From a virus: a stretch of DNA of 21,511 nt. The stretch is taken from positions 3,278-24,788 of IMG/VR virus record IMGVR_UViG_3300030102_004025; one strand, 5' to 3'. Positions within the stretch are counted from its first letter, which is position 1. Each line of letters starts with the position of its first letter. The position numbers were made by a program, and so were the translations under genes. The notes beneath the pieces are model-generated. The model was given only the letters and a program-made list of their open reading frames with translations. It had not been told where the DNA came from and ran no database searches. Positions 1 to 7,101 of the stretch are shown piece after piece.

Positions 1-106
1 CAGGCTTACTACCTTTGTCGATAGCTTCAGTTAATATAATTCCACCAGCAGTTGCTTGTTCTTTATCTACTTCCGTAATTAATACGTTATTTCCTAACAT
101 TTTCAT
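1..106 (-). CDS. GroES/gp31-like co-chaperonin, N-terminal part only
   Basis: The first 35 residues read MKMLGNNVLI, then about ten residues, then TAGGIILTEAIDKG, and the frame stays open to the window edge. This is the Cpn10 pattern: a short strand containing the conserved 'LG..VLI' followed by the GGI(I/L)L mobile loop that docks onto GroEL. T4 solves the same problem with gp31, a divergent co-chaperonin needed to fold the capsid protein gp23; a GroES-like protein in a T4-like phage plausibly does this job. It follows the cell wall hydrolase gene by 7 bases and probably shares its transcript; the AGG before the ATG is a modest ribosome site. The C-terminal two thirds, including the roof loop, lie outside the window. 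The Cpn10 assignment rests on the mobile loop; the exact subfamily is uncertain. Confidence 0.72.
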   Translation of the reverse strand, partial: MKMLGNNVLITEVDKEQATAGGIILTEAIDKGSKP

Positions 107-113
107 AATTTTT

Positions 114-644
114 TTACCTATAAAATAAATGGTTATCAATTGTAACCATATGTTCTAACTCAGATGCCCAGTATGGGTATATATAATCAGCATGATAATA
201 TAATGCACCTTCAGTTATATCTCTATATCCCACCTCTAATAATAGGTCGGCTATATACAATGAAGTCATCCAAGTTTTAGAATCAACAGGTTCATCAGAT
301 TTACCATCACAGTACCAACTGAACTGACATTGATTTCTAATAGGAACTTCATTTCCTTTCCAATTAATTTTTGTTTTAGCTTGATATACTACATCACAAA
401 TATTACTAGGAAATTGTTTATCTCTTGCTCTATTTATAACAACATGACCTACGGCAAGCTTTCCTGCAAAAGATTGATTAGCTGACTCAAAGTAAATGTT
501 TTGTGCCATACAATATCTTTCGTCTTCATTTCCATATACCTTACCACTTACTAACCATATTATCATAATGGCTATAAACCAACCTAAGTATATTACTCCA
601 GCGTCGGTGTTTTTTCCTCTTCTTTTATTCTTGTTTATTTTCAT
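114..644 (-). CDS. Membrane-anchored or secreted CwlJ/SleB-type cell wall hydrolase (putative endolysin)
   Basis: A 176-residue protein with a basic N-terminus, one hydrophobic segment at about residues 15-37 ending in VSGKVYG, and then a Hydrolase_2 (CwlJ/SleB, PF07486-type) domain. The family hallmark is visible as CMAQNIYFESANQ (catalytic glutamate E53), then G.LAVGHVVINRA, a QCQFSWYCDG segment and a C-terminal HADYIYPYW...H.FY. Such domains cut peptidoglycan. The N-terminal hydrophobic stretch could be a cleaved signal peptide or a signal-anchor-release helix, so export would not need a classical holin pore; both are inferences. It starts inside the 3' end of the 51-residue gene (20-base overlap) and is followed closely by the co-chaperonin gene. 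It belongs to a unit headed by an early-type promoter, which is odd for a lysis enzyme, although a late promoter within the unit cannot be excluded. Confidence 0.78.
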   Translation of the reverse strand: MKINKNKRRGKNTDAGVIYLGWFIAIMIIWLVSGKVYGNEDERYCMAQNIYFESANQSFAGKLAVGHVVINRARDKQFPSNICDVVYQAKTKINWKGNEVPIRNQCQFSWYCDGKSDEPVDSKTWMTSLYIADLLLEVGYRDITEGALYYHADYIYPYWASELEHMVTIDNHLFYR

Positions 645-780
645 CGTGCATCTCGTTTAATAATGGTTCATATATAATTCTTCTAAAACTTTCTATATCT
701 AAAAGCTCTGATGCTTGAGGTAATGTTTTCTTATAATCATCATAAGCTTCTTTTAATTGCCATTCATAATAAAAAATCAT
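625..780 (-). CDS. Small 51-residue hypothetical protein
   Basis: An open frame of 51 codons begins with ATG in a four-base ATGA overlap with the stop of the primase-polymerase-like gene and ends 20 bases inside the cell wall hydrolase gene. The product is MIFYYEWQLK at the start, rich in Tyr, Glu and Asp, mostly predicted helix, with no membrane segment or cysteines. The tight overlaps at both ends are what makes it credible: phage genes on this strand are packed by ATGA and TAATG overlaps throughout the window, and without this frame there would be a 130-base gap. I do not recognise a family. Confidence 0.6.
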   Translation of the reverse strand: MIFYYEWQLKEAYDDYKKTLPQASELLDIESFRRIIYEPLLNEMHDENKQE

Positions 781-1694
781 AAGTTATTTCTAAACACAAA
801 CTCAATTGCTCTTTCAGCCTCTTTGTACATATCTCTTTTTAAATACCAATTACCTGTATCACCATCTAAATCTCTACATAAGTATTCGACTTCTTTAGCT
901 GTAATTGGATAACCTTTGCTCATTGCATTACCAGCAGTAGATACCATAATCTGATACATCTTTGCATACCATCCAGTATCTGTAATTCCTTTATACTCTT
1001 CTACTTGTTTCTTATTTACAAATGGACAATCTTGATATCCAGTCCAAGAATAATTTGTATTATTGAGTTGACCTTTACGATGTTCGATTAGACCTTTCTT
1101 AATTGCTTCAGGTAATCTGTCAAAGAAGTTTTCATTTGGTACAACATAAGGGTGTGTATCCATAAGTAAGTTAGGATCCATAGTTTCGCCGTCGTGTGAA
1201 AATATAAAATTAAAACTATTTTCGTATTTTGCTGGTATGTAATACATACGGCTTAAATCTTTTGTTTGAGCATCTGCAATATCTCCTATCTCTTTGTTAA
1301 GAGCATACCAAAAATGTTTAATCTTTTCTTTATCAACAAATGTTGTAAGTGGAAACACTAACCTGAACTTTGGTTTTTCTTTTGTTGATGATGCAGTGGA
1401 ATAACACACATATCGATATTTAGAGTATTTCTTTTCAATATCTTTCATCTCACCTTCATAATCATCAATGTCAAGAATACCAAATCCACCCCAACCTGTC
1501 ACATTATCATTACCTCTTGTAGTATCAGGTATGTAAACAGCTGGACTAATTAGTGGTGCATCTTTTTTAGTAGGATATTTTTTAGATTCTGATAGCTTAT
1601 ATAAAATAGCCTCAAACTCATCAAATGAGTTATAGTCCATTCTTTTATTTGTTTTATTATCGTATATCGAATCAAATATCGTTAAACTTACCAT
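777..1694 (-). CDS. Primase-polymerase (AEP)-like replication protein, RepB/BT4734-type N-terminal fold suspected
   Basis: A 305-residue protein. It carries a hydrophobic strand ending in GILDIDD (acidic residues at about 75, 77 and 78), then YSTASST..KPKFRLVFPL (about 98-116), then a D.QTKDLSRMYYIPA segment (about 141-155). This order (hhhDhDD; Y-S-T...K-R-hhhPL; D...R.hhhP) is what is seen in the archaeo-eukaryotic primase/prim-pol domains of plasmid and prophage replication proteins. The C-terminal 100 residues (W.GY..CPFV...) look like a helical accessory domain. No helicase domain is attached, so it might act as a stand-alone primase or polymerase, or be a degenerate relative. T4 itself uses gp61, a DnaG-type primase, so this would be an addition or replacement. 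The ATG overlaps the MazG-like gene by 23 bases and has AAAGGT six to seven bases upstream. Function is inferred from motifs only. Confidence 0.55.
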   Translation of the reverse strand: MVSLTIFDSIYDNKTNKRMDYNSFDEFEAILYKLSESKKYPTKKDAPLISPAVYIPDTTRGNDNVTGWGGFGILDIDDYEGEMKDIEKKYSKYRYVCYSTASSTKEKPKFRLVFPLTTFVDKEKIKHFWYALNKEIGDIADAQTKDLSRMYYIPAKYENSFNFIFSHDGETMDPNLLMDTHPYVVPNENFFDRLPEAIKKGLIEHRKGQLNNTNYSWTGYQDCPFVNKKQVEEYKGITDTGWYAKMYQIMVSTAGNAMSKGYPITAKEVEYLCRDLDGDTGNWYLKRDMYKEAERAIEFVFRNNL

Positions 1695-2073
1695 GATTAC
1701 CTTTGTGTGACGGTGCCTCCCAATCTTCTGGTTTTACTAAGTCTGGTACTCCAAGCGGATTAGGTCTTGTTGATTTTTTACCAACTGACTTTTGCATATT
1801 TGCTTTTAATACTTCGTCCCATGCTTTATATGGGTCAACACCATAAGCATCTAGTGTACCAATTGCAACAACACATAAATCAATAAGACCATCAACTATT
1901 TCTTCAGGATCTTTTACTATGTGTGCTTCTCTAGTTTCATCTAATTCTTCTTGTAAAAATTCAATACGAAACTTTAAAAACTCTCTAAGCTTATCAGGAT
2001 TATTCTCAACCCATTCACGAGTTTCATATTTCGTTTGCATATCATATATGTCTTTTACCCAATCTTTACTCAT
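1672..2073 (-). CDS. MazG-like / phosphoribosyl-ATP pyrophosphohydrolase-like NTP pyrophosphatase
   Basis: A 133-residue all-alpha NTP pyrophosphatase-type protein. The metal-binding helices are visible: FLQEELDETREAH (E42, E43, E46) and PEEIVDGLIDLCVVAIG (E57, E58, D61), the EExxE...ExxD arrangement of the MazG/HisE superfamily. A conserved tail with N..K..G.KSTRPN...DLVKPEDWE.P follows, which I know from phage members annotated as phosphoribosyl-ATP pyrophosphohydrolase-like. The likely reaction is hydrolysis of a nucleoside triphosphate to the monophosphate plus pyrophosphate. Phage MazG has been linked to altering (p)ppGpp or to nucleotide recycling; which applies here cannot be told. Its ATG overlaps the stop of the upstream Sm-like gene by one base (TAATG), implying translational coupling. 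Confidence 0.8.
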   Translation of the reverse strand: MSKDWVKDIYDMQTKYETREWVENNPDKLREFLKFRIEFLQEELDETREAHIVKDPEEIVDGLIDLCVVAIGTLDAYGVDPYKAWDEVLKANMQKSVGKKSTRPNPLGVPDLVKPEDWEAPSHKGNHGKFNDI

Positions 2074-2348
2074 TAGCTAAGTACCTTTCCATCTGGTACA
2101 ACGATTCCTGAATCCATTTGTCTAATTTGATTTACCATATCTTCAATAGGTTCTACTATAAACATAATAAACTCATTACCAATAGTAATACCGTCTTTTG
2201 CTTTAGTATAGGCCATGAATGGCATAAATCCAATTTTACCTTCTCCAGCTGGAATTAATGTATACCCATTTTCTATTATAACAGAATTTTCGGTCTCTGT
2301 TACTTTACCGATAATTTCCTCACCTGAGGACAATCTAACTAATTTCAT
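2073..2348 (-). CDS. Small Sm/SH3-barrel-like protein (paralogue A)
   Basis: About 91 residues, beginning MKLVRLSSGEEIIGKV. The in-frame ATG four codons upstream (2360) is less likely: the sequence GGAG lies six bases before the 2348 ATG, and only about four bases of leader would precede the 2360 ATG. The protein is a run of predicted beta strands: KLVRLSSGEEIIGKV, VIIENGYTLIP, IGFMPFM, then IGNEFIMFIVEPIEDMVNQI. A 'kL.sGeEIig.V' opening with a central P..I strand suggests an Sm-like or SH3-like barrel. It resembles the 132-residue protein at 17408-17806 (L..GdEIvalV, I.E.P.vv, F.P...f..AK, I....hI...P) and is probably its paralogue. It is the first gene of a unit with its own early-type promoter. 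RNA binding would be a guess. Confidence 0.65.
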   Translation of the reverse strand: MKLVRLSSGEEIIGKVTETENSVIIENGYTLIPAGEGKIGFMPFMAYTKAKDGITIGNEFIMFIVEPIEDMVNQIRQMDSGIVVPDGKVLS

Positions 2349-2370
2349 TTTTTTCTCCATAGTTATATAT

Positions 2371-2399
2371 ATTATACCACAGTTTTGGTATAATGTAAA
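2371..2399 (-). promoter_or_regulatory. Early-type promoter P1 (Sm-like/MazG/primase-like unit)
   Basis: On the minus strand TTTACA (2399-2394), 17 bases, then TATAAT (2376-2371), preceded by TGG, an extended -10. It is one of eight near-identical copies in the window. The start point should fall near 2364, giving a leader of about 16 bases with GGAG before the chosen ATG. Confidence 0.88.
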
Positions 2400-2408
2400 T
2401 AGTTAATT

Positions 2409-2999
2409 TCATTTAAAAGGTGGCCCCGTAAACCACACTACTAAAGATTTCCTTAAACCAGAAGTCACTGGCGTAACTCTATGTGGCATAAAAGATGGAA
2501 ATGCAATAACAGTACCTAATTGTTTTGTTGGTGCAAACCCTGGTTTAATATCTAAAGCTATTTCAAAATCTCCACCTTCATATTCTGAGCCATCAGATAA
2601 TTGAATAGTCATACTTAATTTTCTAACTCTGTTTCCAGGAACATTCCAATTCCAATCAGTATGCCAATCATAATGTCCTTTATAAGAACTATCATATTCT
2701 GTATACTGTATGCTATCTACGCCACCTATTTCTAGGTTAAAGAATTCTGTATTAATTTTTGTTACTAGGTTTGTTAATTCAGTATATAACTCGTGTGCAC
2801 CCCACGATTCATTTAATTTTATAAACCTTACTTTTGATTTTCTTATATTACCTTCAACAGTATTTTTTATATTACCACTTTTAGTATCTTGTACTGTAGC
2901 TTCTTGTTCTGGAAAACTTTTACATATCTTTTCTATATTTTGGCAATCATCTGCACTATAATGTCCAGGATATACTATTGAATTTTTTATTTTAATCAT
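2409..2999 (-). CDS. 2-oxoglutarate/Fe(II)-dependent dioxygenase (PiuC/prolyl-4-hydroxylase-like)
   Basis: A 196-residue protein when started at the ATG that overlaps the gp43 stop by four bases (ATGA); a GGAGGA nine bases upstream, embedded in the last gp43 codons, supports this start over one further upstream. The double-stranded beta-helix oxygenase signature is complete: HxD at WHTDW (H113, D115), the distal histidine at MPHRVTPV (H173) and the 2-oxoglutarate-binding arginine in GLRKSLVVWF (R183). An LSDGSEYEGGDF segment is typical of the prolyl-hydroxylase branch. These enzymes hydroxylate proteins, nucleobases or small molecules; substrate is unknown. Marine T4-like phages often carry such genes. 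It is co-transcribed with DNA polymerase, and ends just before promoter P1. Confidence 0.87.
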   Translation of the reverse strand: MIKIKNSIVYPGHYSADDCQNIEKICKSFPEQEATVQDTKSGNIKNTVEGNIRKSKVRFIKLNESWGAHELYTELTNLVTKINTEFFNLEIGGVDSIQYTEYDSSYKGHYDWHTDWNWNVPGNRVRKLSMTIQLSDGSEYEGGDFEIALDIKPGFAPTKQLGTVIAFPSFMPHRVTPVTSGLRKSLVVWFTGPPFK

Positions 3000-5515
3000 C
3001 CGAAAAAATCCTCCAAGGATACGACCTCTTCTGAATTCCAACCTACAGCATTTAGTATTGGTTCAATAGGGTCTAGGAATGTTTTTTGAAATTGCATATC
3101 GTAATCTATATATTTATGAAGATTAAATTCTTCAGGTAAATAATCAGGGAATGCAATTACATTTTCTTTAATAGTGTTTGGTGTTCGTAAATATACAAAC
3201 TTAATCTTCTCGCCATTTTGTATTTGAGCATATTTCTTTGTGAGTGCTAAATCTCTAACTTGTTTGTTAAACAATAAAGAACCACGAACATGTATTGGTG
3301 TACCTTTTTTGTATATGGTATTGTGATCTTTATATTCTTTAACTTTTGAGACTCCGCGTGGGAATGCAATCTCATCAGGTGGTAATGTCTTAAAGTAATT
3401 CTTAAATTGTTCAATAGACTTTTGTACATCAGACTCATTCTTTGACATAATAACTTTAAATAATTCTTTAAGTGCATCACGACATGGTTCTGGAGTAGAG
3501 GACTTAATTGCTTCAATACCCATAATCTTGAGCTTAGGTTCTTTATATCGGACACCTTCGTTATCTAGTACATTAAGAATATATCTTTTCTTAGCAGTCC
3601 AAATACCACGGTCAGCAATAACTTCTCTTGCCATAACCATTCTGTTTGATACTCCGCCTAGCATAGAATATAAATCATCATATGATTTTGCCAACACTGG
3701 CTCAAGTGTATCATTGCAAATCTTATCTAGGAAATCAATAGGATTCTTTGGATTAAATTTATTTACAATATCATCTAAGCTAACATACAAGGAATCTGTG
3801 TCGATTGCCACGACATAGTCTTTAAACGATGTAGTCTGCATTGTTCTGTTAAGAAAGGAATTGAGTTCATACTCTGCCCATCGTATAGTAAGCTGTCCGG
3901 TAAGAGTAATGGCTTCTGCAATTCGTTGGTCGAAGAAACGAAAGTATTTGTTACCCATAGCGCCATAAAGAGAGTTAAGAAGAATCTTAATGGCCATTTG
4001 GCTGTTTTCAGCAATCGATATTTCTCTTTCAATATTATATAATTCTTGTTTATCATTTTTATCTACCTTTTGTAATTTCTTTTGAGCTTTAATCATATTA
4101 CCTTTAATACCGACACGCTCTTGATACATTTCGTCAATAATGGCTGGAATGATTCCAGGTTTATCAGTATTAAAATATTGGCCATTTGCCGCTAGAGCTT
4201 TACCTTTATTATTTGGCCTTTGTGATTTTGTAAGTACTTGTTCAATATCAACATTACCTATTTCACCATCAGCAATTGTTTCTGGTGACATATTATATTG
4301 CATAATGATTGAAGGATATAGAGAGTTTAAATCAAAACTTACCAGGTTTTCATGTATACCAACATGTGGTTCTTTAACATAACCACCGGGATAAAATGTT
4401 TTTACTTTATCTTCTATGAATGGTATTACAATATTATTTTCATGTAGTTTACGATATATGATAGTATCCCATATAGCAGTAGTGCCAAATGTATCATTAT
4501 AGTTTACACCACCCTTATATGCCATAGTCATACATAGAGTAATTAATCCCATCTTATCTTCTATTCGGTCAACCAACTCAACGTCTTTAATATTATAATC
4601 AATAAACAGTTGGTGGTTGTGTTTATATAAAGTGTGTAGGTTACCATAATCTTCGTAAGATAACTTCTTCTCACCCAATACAACATGTGCTATATGGTCC
4701 AATTTATATGATTCTTGTGGACCATAAGAATAACCAAACTTTTGGAATAGGTCAAGATAATCAAGTTGTGATATACCTTTTAAGTCATAAGATGTTTGAG
4801 TCCTACCCATCTTTGTAATATCTTGTCTGTCAATCATACCCCATGGACTCAATCTTTTTACATATGCTTCACCAATAAGTTTATGAATACGGTTTACCAA
4901 GTAAGGTATATCAAAGAACCTTGTATTCCAACCAGTGACAACATCTGGTACATTTGATGGTTGAGACCAATGTGTAATAAATTTAATAAGTAAGTCTGCT
5001 TCATTGTCGCATTTGTTATATATGACACGATGTGTTTTCATATATGTGTTTTCCACATCATAGTCGCCGAGTCCCCATATATGATAAGTATTGTCGATAT
5101 TATTTTTAGTAGTAATTGAGATTACTTTATGCTCAGCTTTATCAGGCTCGGGAAAGCCATCGTCAGACGCAACCTCGATATCGATAGTAGTCACATTTAT
5201 TTTGTTCCTATCGAATTCGATGTGACCAGGATAATGGTCGTTGATAAAGGTTGAGATATACCGAGTATTACCAAAGATATGGCGACCGGCTGTGTCTTTG
5301 TTGGTCCTTACCCATTCAGTAGCTGTTCTCATAGAGTCAAATGCAACTTCGCCAACTGATGTACCATCTAGTGTTTTCCACTTAGTTGGACGATTCGTAC
5401 TCACATAGAGCTTTGGACCGTATTTGATTTTTTCTGTAATTCTTTTATTGTGATCATACCCACGAAGTAATATCATATTACCATATCGTGAGACGTTAGT
5501 ATAAAATTTAGACAT
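2996..5515 (-). CDS. 43: DNA polymerase, family B (T4 gp43-like)
   Basis: An 839-residue family B polymerase, a little shorter than T4 gp43 (898). Proofreading exonuclease motifs are intact: Exo I IDIE (D112, E114), Exo II GWNTRFFDIPYL (about 195-206) and Exo III YNIKDVELVDRI (about 307-318). Polymerase motifs are intact: A DLNSLYPS (395-402), B KILLNSLYG (about 510-518) and C AIDTDSLY (572-575). The extreme C-terminus SLEDFFG is a clamp-binding type peptide, consistent with docking on gp45. It synthesises the phage genome with gp45/44/62. The ATG begins only seven bases after the -10 box of promoter P2, so its transcript should have almost no leader and no Shine-Dalgarno. T4 gp43 represses its own translation through a hairpin in the leader; no room for that exists here. 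Certain. Confidence 0.98.
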   Translation of the reverse strand: MSKFYTNVSRYGNMILLRGYDHNKRITEKIKYGPKLYVSTNRPTKWKTLDGTSVGEVAFDSMRTATEWVRTNKDTAGRHIFGNTRYISTFINDHYPGHIEFDRNKINVTTIDIEVASDDGFPEPDKAEHKVISITTKNNIDNTYHIWGLGDYDVENTYMKTHRVIYNKCDNEADLLIKFITHWSQPSNVPDVVTGWNTRFFDIPYLVNRIHKLIGEAYVKRLSPWGMIDRQDITKMGRTQTSYDLKGISQLDYLDLFQKFGYSYGPQESYKLDHIAHVVLGEKKLSYEDYGNLHTLYKHNHQLFIDYNIKDVELVDRIEDKMGLITLCMTMAYKGGVNYNDTFGTTAIWDTIIYRKLHENNIVIPFIEDKVKTFYPGGYVKEPHVGIHENLVSFDLNSLYPSIIMQYNMSPETIADGEIGNVDIEQVLTKSQRPNNKGKALAANGQYFNTDKPGIIPAIIDEMYQERVGIKGNMIKAQKKLQKVDKNDKQELYNIEREISIAENSQMAIKILLNSLYGAMGNKYFRFFDQRIAEAITLTGQLTIRWAEYELNSFLNRTMQTTSFKDYVVAIDTDSLYVSLDDIVNKFNPKNPIDFLDKICNDTLEPVLAKSYDDLYSMLGGVSNRMVMAREVIADRGIWTAKKRYILNVLDNEGVRYKEPKLKIMGIEAIKSSTPEPCRDALKELFKVIMSKNESDVQKSIEQFKNYFKTLPPDEIAFPRGVSKVKEYKDHNTIYKKGTPIHVRGSLLFNKQVRDLALTKKYAQIQNGEKIKFVYLRTPNTIKENVIAFPDYLPEEFNLHKYIDYDMQFQKTFLDPIEPILNAVGWNSEEVVSLEDFFG

Positions 5516-5522
5516 AATATAT

Positions 5523-5551
5523 ATTATACCATAGTTTAGTCATAATGTAAA
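5523..5551 (-). promoter_or_regulatory. Early-type promoter P2 (gp43 unit)
   Basis: TTTACA (5551-5546), 17-base spacer, TATAAT (5528-5523) with TGG extended -10, on the minus strand. Only seven bases separate the -10 box from the gp43 ATG, so initiation at the usual distance would give a leader of zero or one base. Confidence 0.9.
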
Positions 5552-5576
5552 TAGTTAATTTCATTCATTTAAAGTT

Positions 5577-5596
5577 GGGGGTAATTTCTTACCCCC
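5577..5596 (-). terminator. Hairpin terminator after the Hsp20/membrane-protein unit
   Basis: Perfect 8-bp inverted repeat GGGGGTAA / TTACCCCC with a four-base loop. On the minus strand it follows the stop of the 38-residue gene by about 18 bases and precedes promoter P2. The following AACTTTAAATG is only weakly U-rich, so it may be an inefficient terminator or an RNA-stabilising 3' hairpin. Confidence 0.6.
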
Positions 5597-5613
5597 GCAT
5601 GATTTCAATTTCT

Positions 5614-5730
5614 TCAGCTTACCCAGGTAACGTAGATTACAAGTGGTGCTAATCCTAAAATCGTTCCACCTATTATCATCATTCCTAGGGCCTCTGCAAT
5701 ATCATCATATTTCGAAATGATATATTTCAT
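5614..5730 (-). CDS. Small 38-residue single-pass membrane protein
   Basis: A 38-codon frame starts MKYIISKYDDIAEALG and continues with one long hydrophobic segment (about residues 16-37, MMIIGGTILGLAPLVIYVTW) ending in VS. The ATG has a good ribosome site, GGAG eight bases upstream. It sits 52 bases after hsp20 and ends just before the hairpin at 5577-5596, so it is the last gene of the late hsp20 unit. The predicted topology is one transmembrane helix with a short charged N-terminus. That shape fits small phage membrane proteins such as holin-like, superinfection-exclusion or membrane-modifying peptides, but nothing here decides between them. Confidence 0.65.
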   Translation of the reverse strand: MKYIISKYDDIAEALGMMIIGGTILGLAPLVIYVTWVS

Positions 5731-5781
5731 TCTGTTTCTCCAGTAAAAAGTTTATTACTATCTACTGGGTTTTCGCTGATA

Positions 5782-6237
5782 TTAGCCTTTCAAATATTGC
5801 TTTTTCTTTGATGCCCCAGCAGACCCTATTTCGATCTTCCTAGGACGCTTCTCTTCTGGGAGTTCTACTCTGGCATACACCACTAGTATTCCGTCCACAA
5901 GGTCAGCACCATCTATTACGACAAATTCTGAGAGTCGGAAGCTTTTCTCAAATTTGCGAGATGAGATTCCTTTATAAGCATATTCTCTATCATCATTCTC
6001 AACAGCCCCTTTGATTTTTAAGATACCGTCCTTAAGTTCGATTTCTATGTCTTCCATTGAGAACCCTGCCACTGCCATTTCGATTAAAAATTTCTCTTCA
6101 TCGATTTTCACAATGTTGTGTGGTGGGTAGTTATCTGTTCCAGCTCTAGCACTTGTATGAATTCTTTCTAAGTCTTCAAATAAAGTATCAAAGCCAACGA
6201 ATAATGAACGAGGTACGTTCAAAGTATTTCTTACCAT
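5782..6237 (-). CDS. hsp20: Small heat shock protein, Hsp20/IbpA-like
   Basis: A 151-residue alpha-crystallin-type chaperone. The N-terminal LFVGFDTLFEDLERI opening and the start YPPHNIVKIDEEKFLIEMAVAGFSMEDIEIEL of the crystallin domain are very like IbpA. The domain continues through LKIKGAVEN, YAYKGISSRKFEKSFRL and GILVVYARVELPEE.RPRKIEI. The C-terminal RKIEI resembles the IXI anchor used for oligomerisation. It would hold unfolded proteins in the infected cell, perhaps capsid or tail intermediates. It has an excellent AGGAGG ribosome site and an exact TATAAATA late promoter about 60 bases upstream. Hsp20 genes are widespread in marine T4-like phages. Its place between regA and gp43 splits the classical replication cluster. 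Confidence 0.95.
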   Translation of the reverse strand: MVRNTLNVPRSLFVGFDTLFEDLERIHTSARAGTDNYPPHNIVKIDEEKFLIEMAVAGFSMEDIEIELKDGILKIKGAVENDDREYAYKGISSRKFEKSFRLSEFVVIDGADLVDGILVVYARVELPEEKRPRKIEIGSAGASKKKQYLKG

Positions 6238-6298
6238 TTTAATTTCCTCCTATTAATAGCAAGGTTAACGGAACCGGTCCAATACCGCATTCCTATTA

Positions 6299-6306
6299 TA
6301 TTTATA
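6299..6306 (-). promoter_or_regulatory. Late promoter (TATAAATA) for hsp20
   Basis: Exact T4-type late -10 element TATAAATA on the minus strand, a few bases beyond the RegA stop. A leader of about 55 bases would follow, ending in AGGAGGAAATTAAA before the hsp20 ATG. gp55-dependent use is inferred from the T4 consensus. Confidence 0.75.
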
Positions 6307-6311
6307 CAGGT

Positions 6312-6737
6312 TTACTCTTGAGTTTGAGTATTTCCTATATTATATTTTGGACATAATTCCCATTGAGTTTTTTCTTTAAAAGGAATGACCTTTATTTGTC
6401 TCAATGGAGCTAAGTCCTTTGCAGACTCAGGTTTAACTATACTAACTAAACCCCAGTCAGCTAACAGTGTAGCAATTGTATTTCTACGCTGTAAATCGTT
6501 TTCTATTAAATTGGATGGTTTTCCATCTAATAAAAATAGTTCTTTAAAATGTACTATAAAATACCTACCTTGTTTATGTAATATATGACAAGATTGGTAT
6601 AACTTATTGTCTTTTCGCGATGCAACTCCTATACGAGTTAGTGTTTCTCGTATCTTAAGAAAGTCATCGGGTTCGTTAAGTGTGACTTCGAGCATATCCG
6701 CTGAAGTCCAATTGTTAATTTGATTTTGTTCTTCCAC
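6312..6737 (-). CDS. regA: RegA translational repressor
   Basis: RegA binds early phage mRNAs around their start codons and represses translation. The core MLEVTLNEPDDFLKIRETLTRIGVAS.KDNKLYQSCHIL..Q.RYFIVHFKELFLLDG matches T4 RegA along its whole length, ending WELCPKYNIGN, plus a short TQTQE tail. T4 RegA is 122 residues. The frame here can start at a GTG at 6737 (141 residues, overlapping gp62 by 23 bases, AGGA nine bases upstream) or at the ATG at 6695, which aligns exactly with the T4 start but has only a weak ribosome site. I report the longer form. The gene ends the clamp-loader transcript; the hsp20 late promoter lies just beyond the stop. Confidence 0.93.
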   Translation of the reverse strand: MEEQNQINNWTSADMLEVTLNEPDDFLKIRETLTRIGVASRKDNKLYQSCHILHKQGRYFIVHFKELFLLDGKPSNLIENDLQRRNTIATLLADWGLVSIVKPESAKDLAPLRQIKVIPFKEKTQWELCPKYNIGNTQTQE

Positions 6738-7101
6738 CTTTATTCATCCTTGTTTTTAACTCATCAATTTGTTCATTACTTAATAGTGTTAAAACGGATT
6801 TAGCTTTTTCATTGCTATAACCATAACATTTTTTAATGAGTTCTAAATTTTCTACTTCGTTTGGTTTTAACCATTTAGAAAATCTTTGTTTCTTCTTAAT
6901 TATATTTATAAAAAAATCAAATTGAAGCCTATGGTCTATATGATGATACTTATTCATTTCATTAGCGAATAATATAGTATCTGGGAAAAACGATAATGCT
7001 TTATTTATGATATATGGATTATATTCCTTTTCAGCAATATCATCAACCATAATGTCATGTTTAGTCTTATTTATAGCATTTACATAATCAAATGGATTCA
7101 T
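6715..7101 (-). CDS. 62: Clamp loader small subunit (gp62-like)
   Basis: A 128-residue protein, shorter than T4 gp62 (187), but of the compact form seen in marine T4-like phages. It opens MNPFDYVNAINKTKHDIM, with later ALSFFPDTILFANEMN, QFDFFINIIKKKQRFSKWLK and a C-terminal YGYSNEKAKSVLTLLSNEQIDEL. gp62 forms a 1:4 complex with gp44 that loads clamp gp45 onto primer-template junctions. Its position between gp44 and regA, exactly as in T4, secures the call. The ATG overlaps the stop of the 42-residue gene by four bases. Two TATAAATA octamers fall inside this gene, at 6903-6910 and 7068-7075, but I do not treat them as promoters. Confidence 0.88.
   Translation of the reverse strand: MNPFDYVNAINKTKHDIMVDDIAEKEYNPYIINKALSFFPDTILFANEMNKYHHIDHRLQFDFFINIIKKKQRFSKWLKPNEVENLELIKKCYGYSNEKAKSVLTLLSNEQIDELKTRMNKGGRTKSN

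Noticed and set aside
6903-7075. Two further TATAAATA octamers on the minus strand (6903-6910 and 7068-7075)
   Set aside because: Both lie inside the gp62 coding sequence with no gene start or ribosome site at the right distance; expected by chance in AT-rich DNA.
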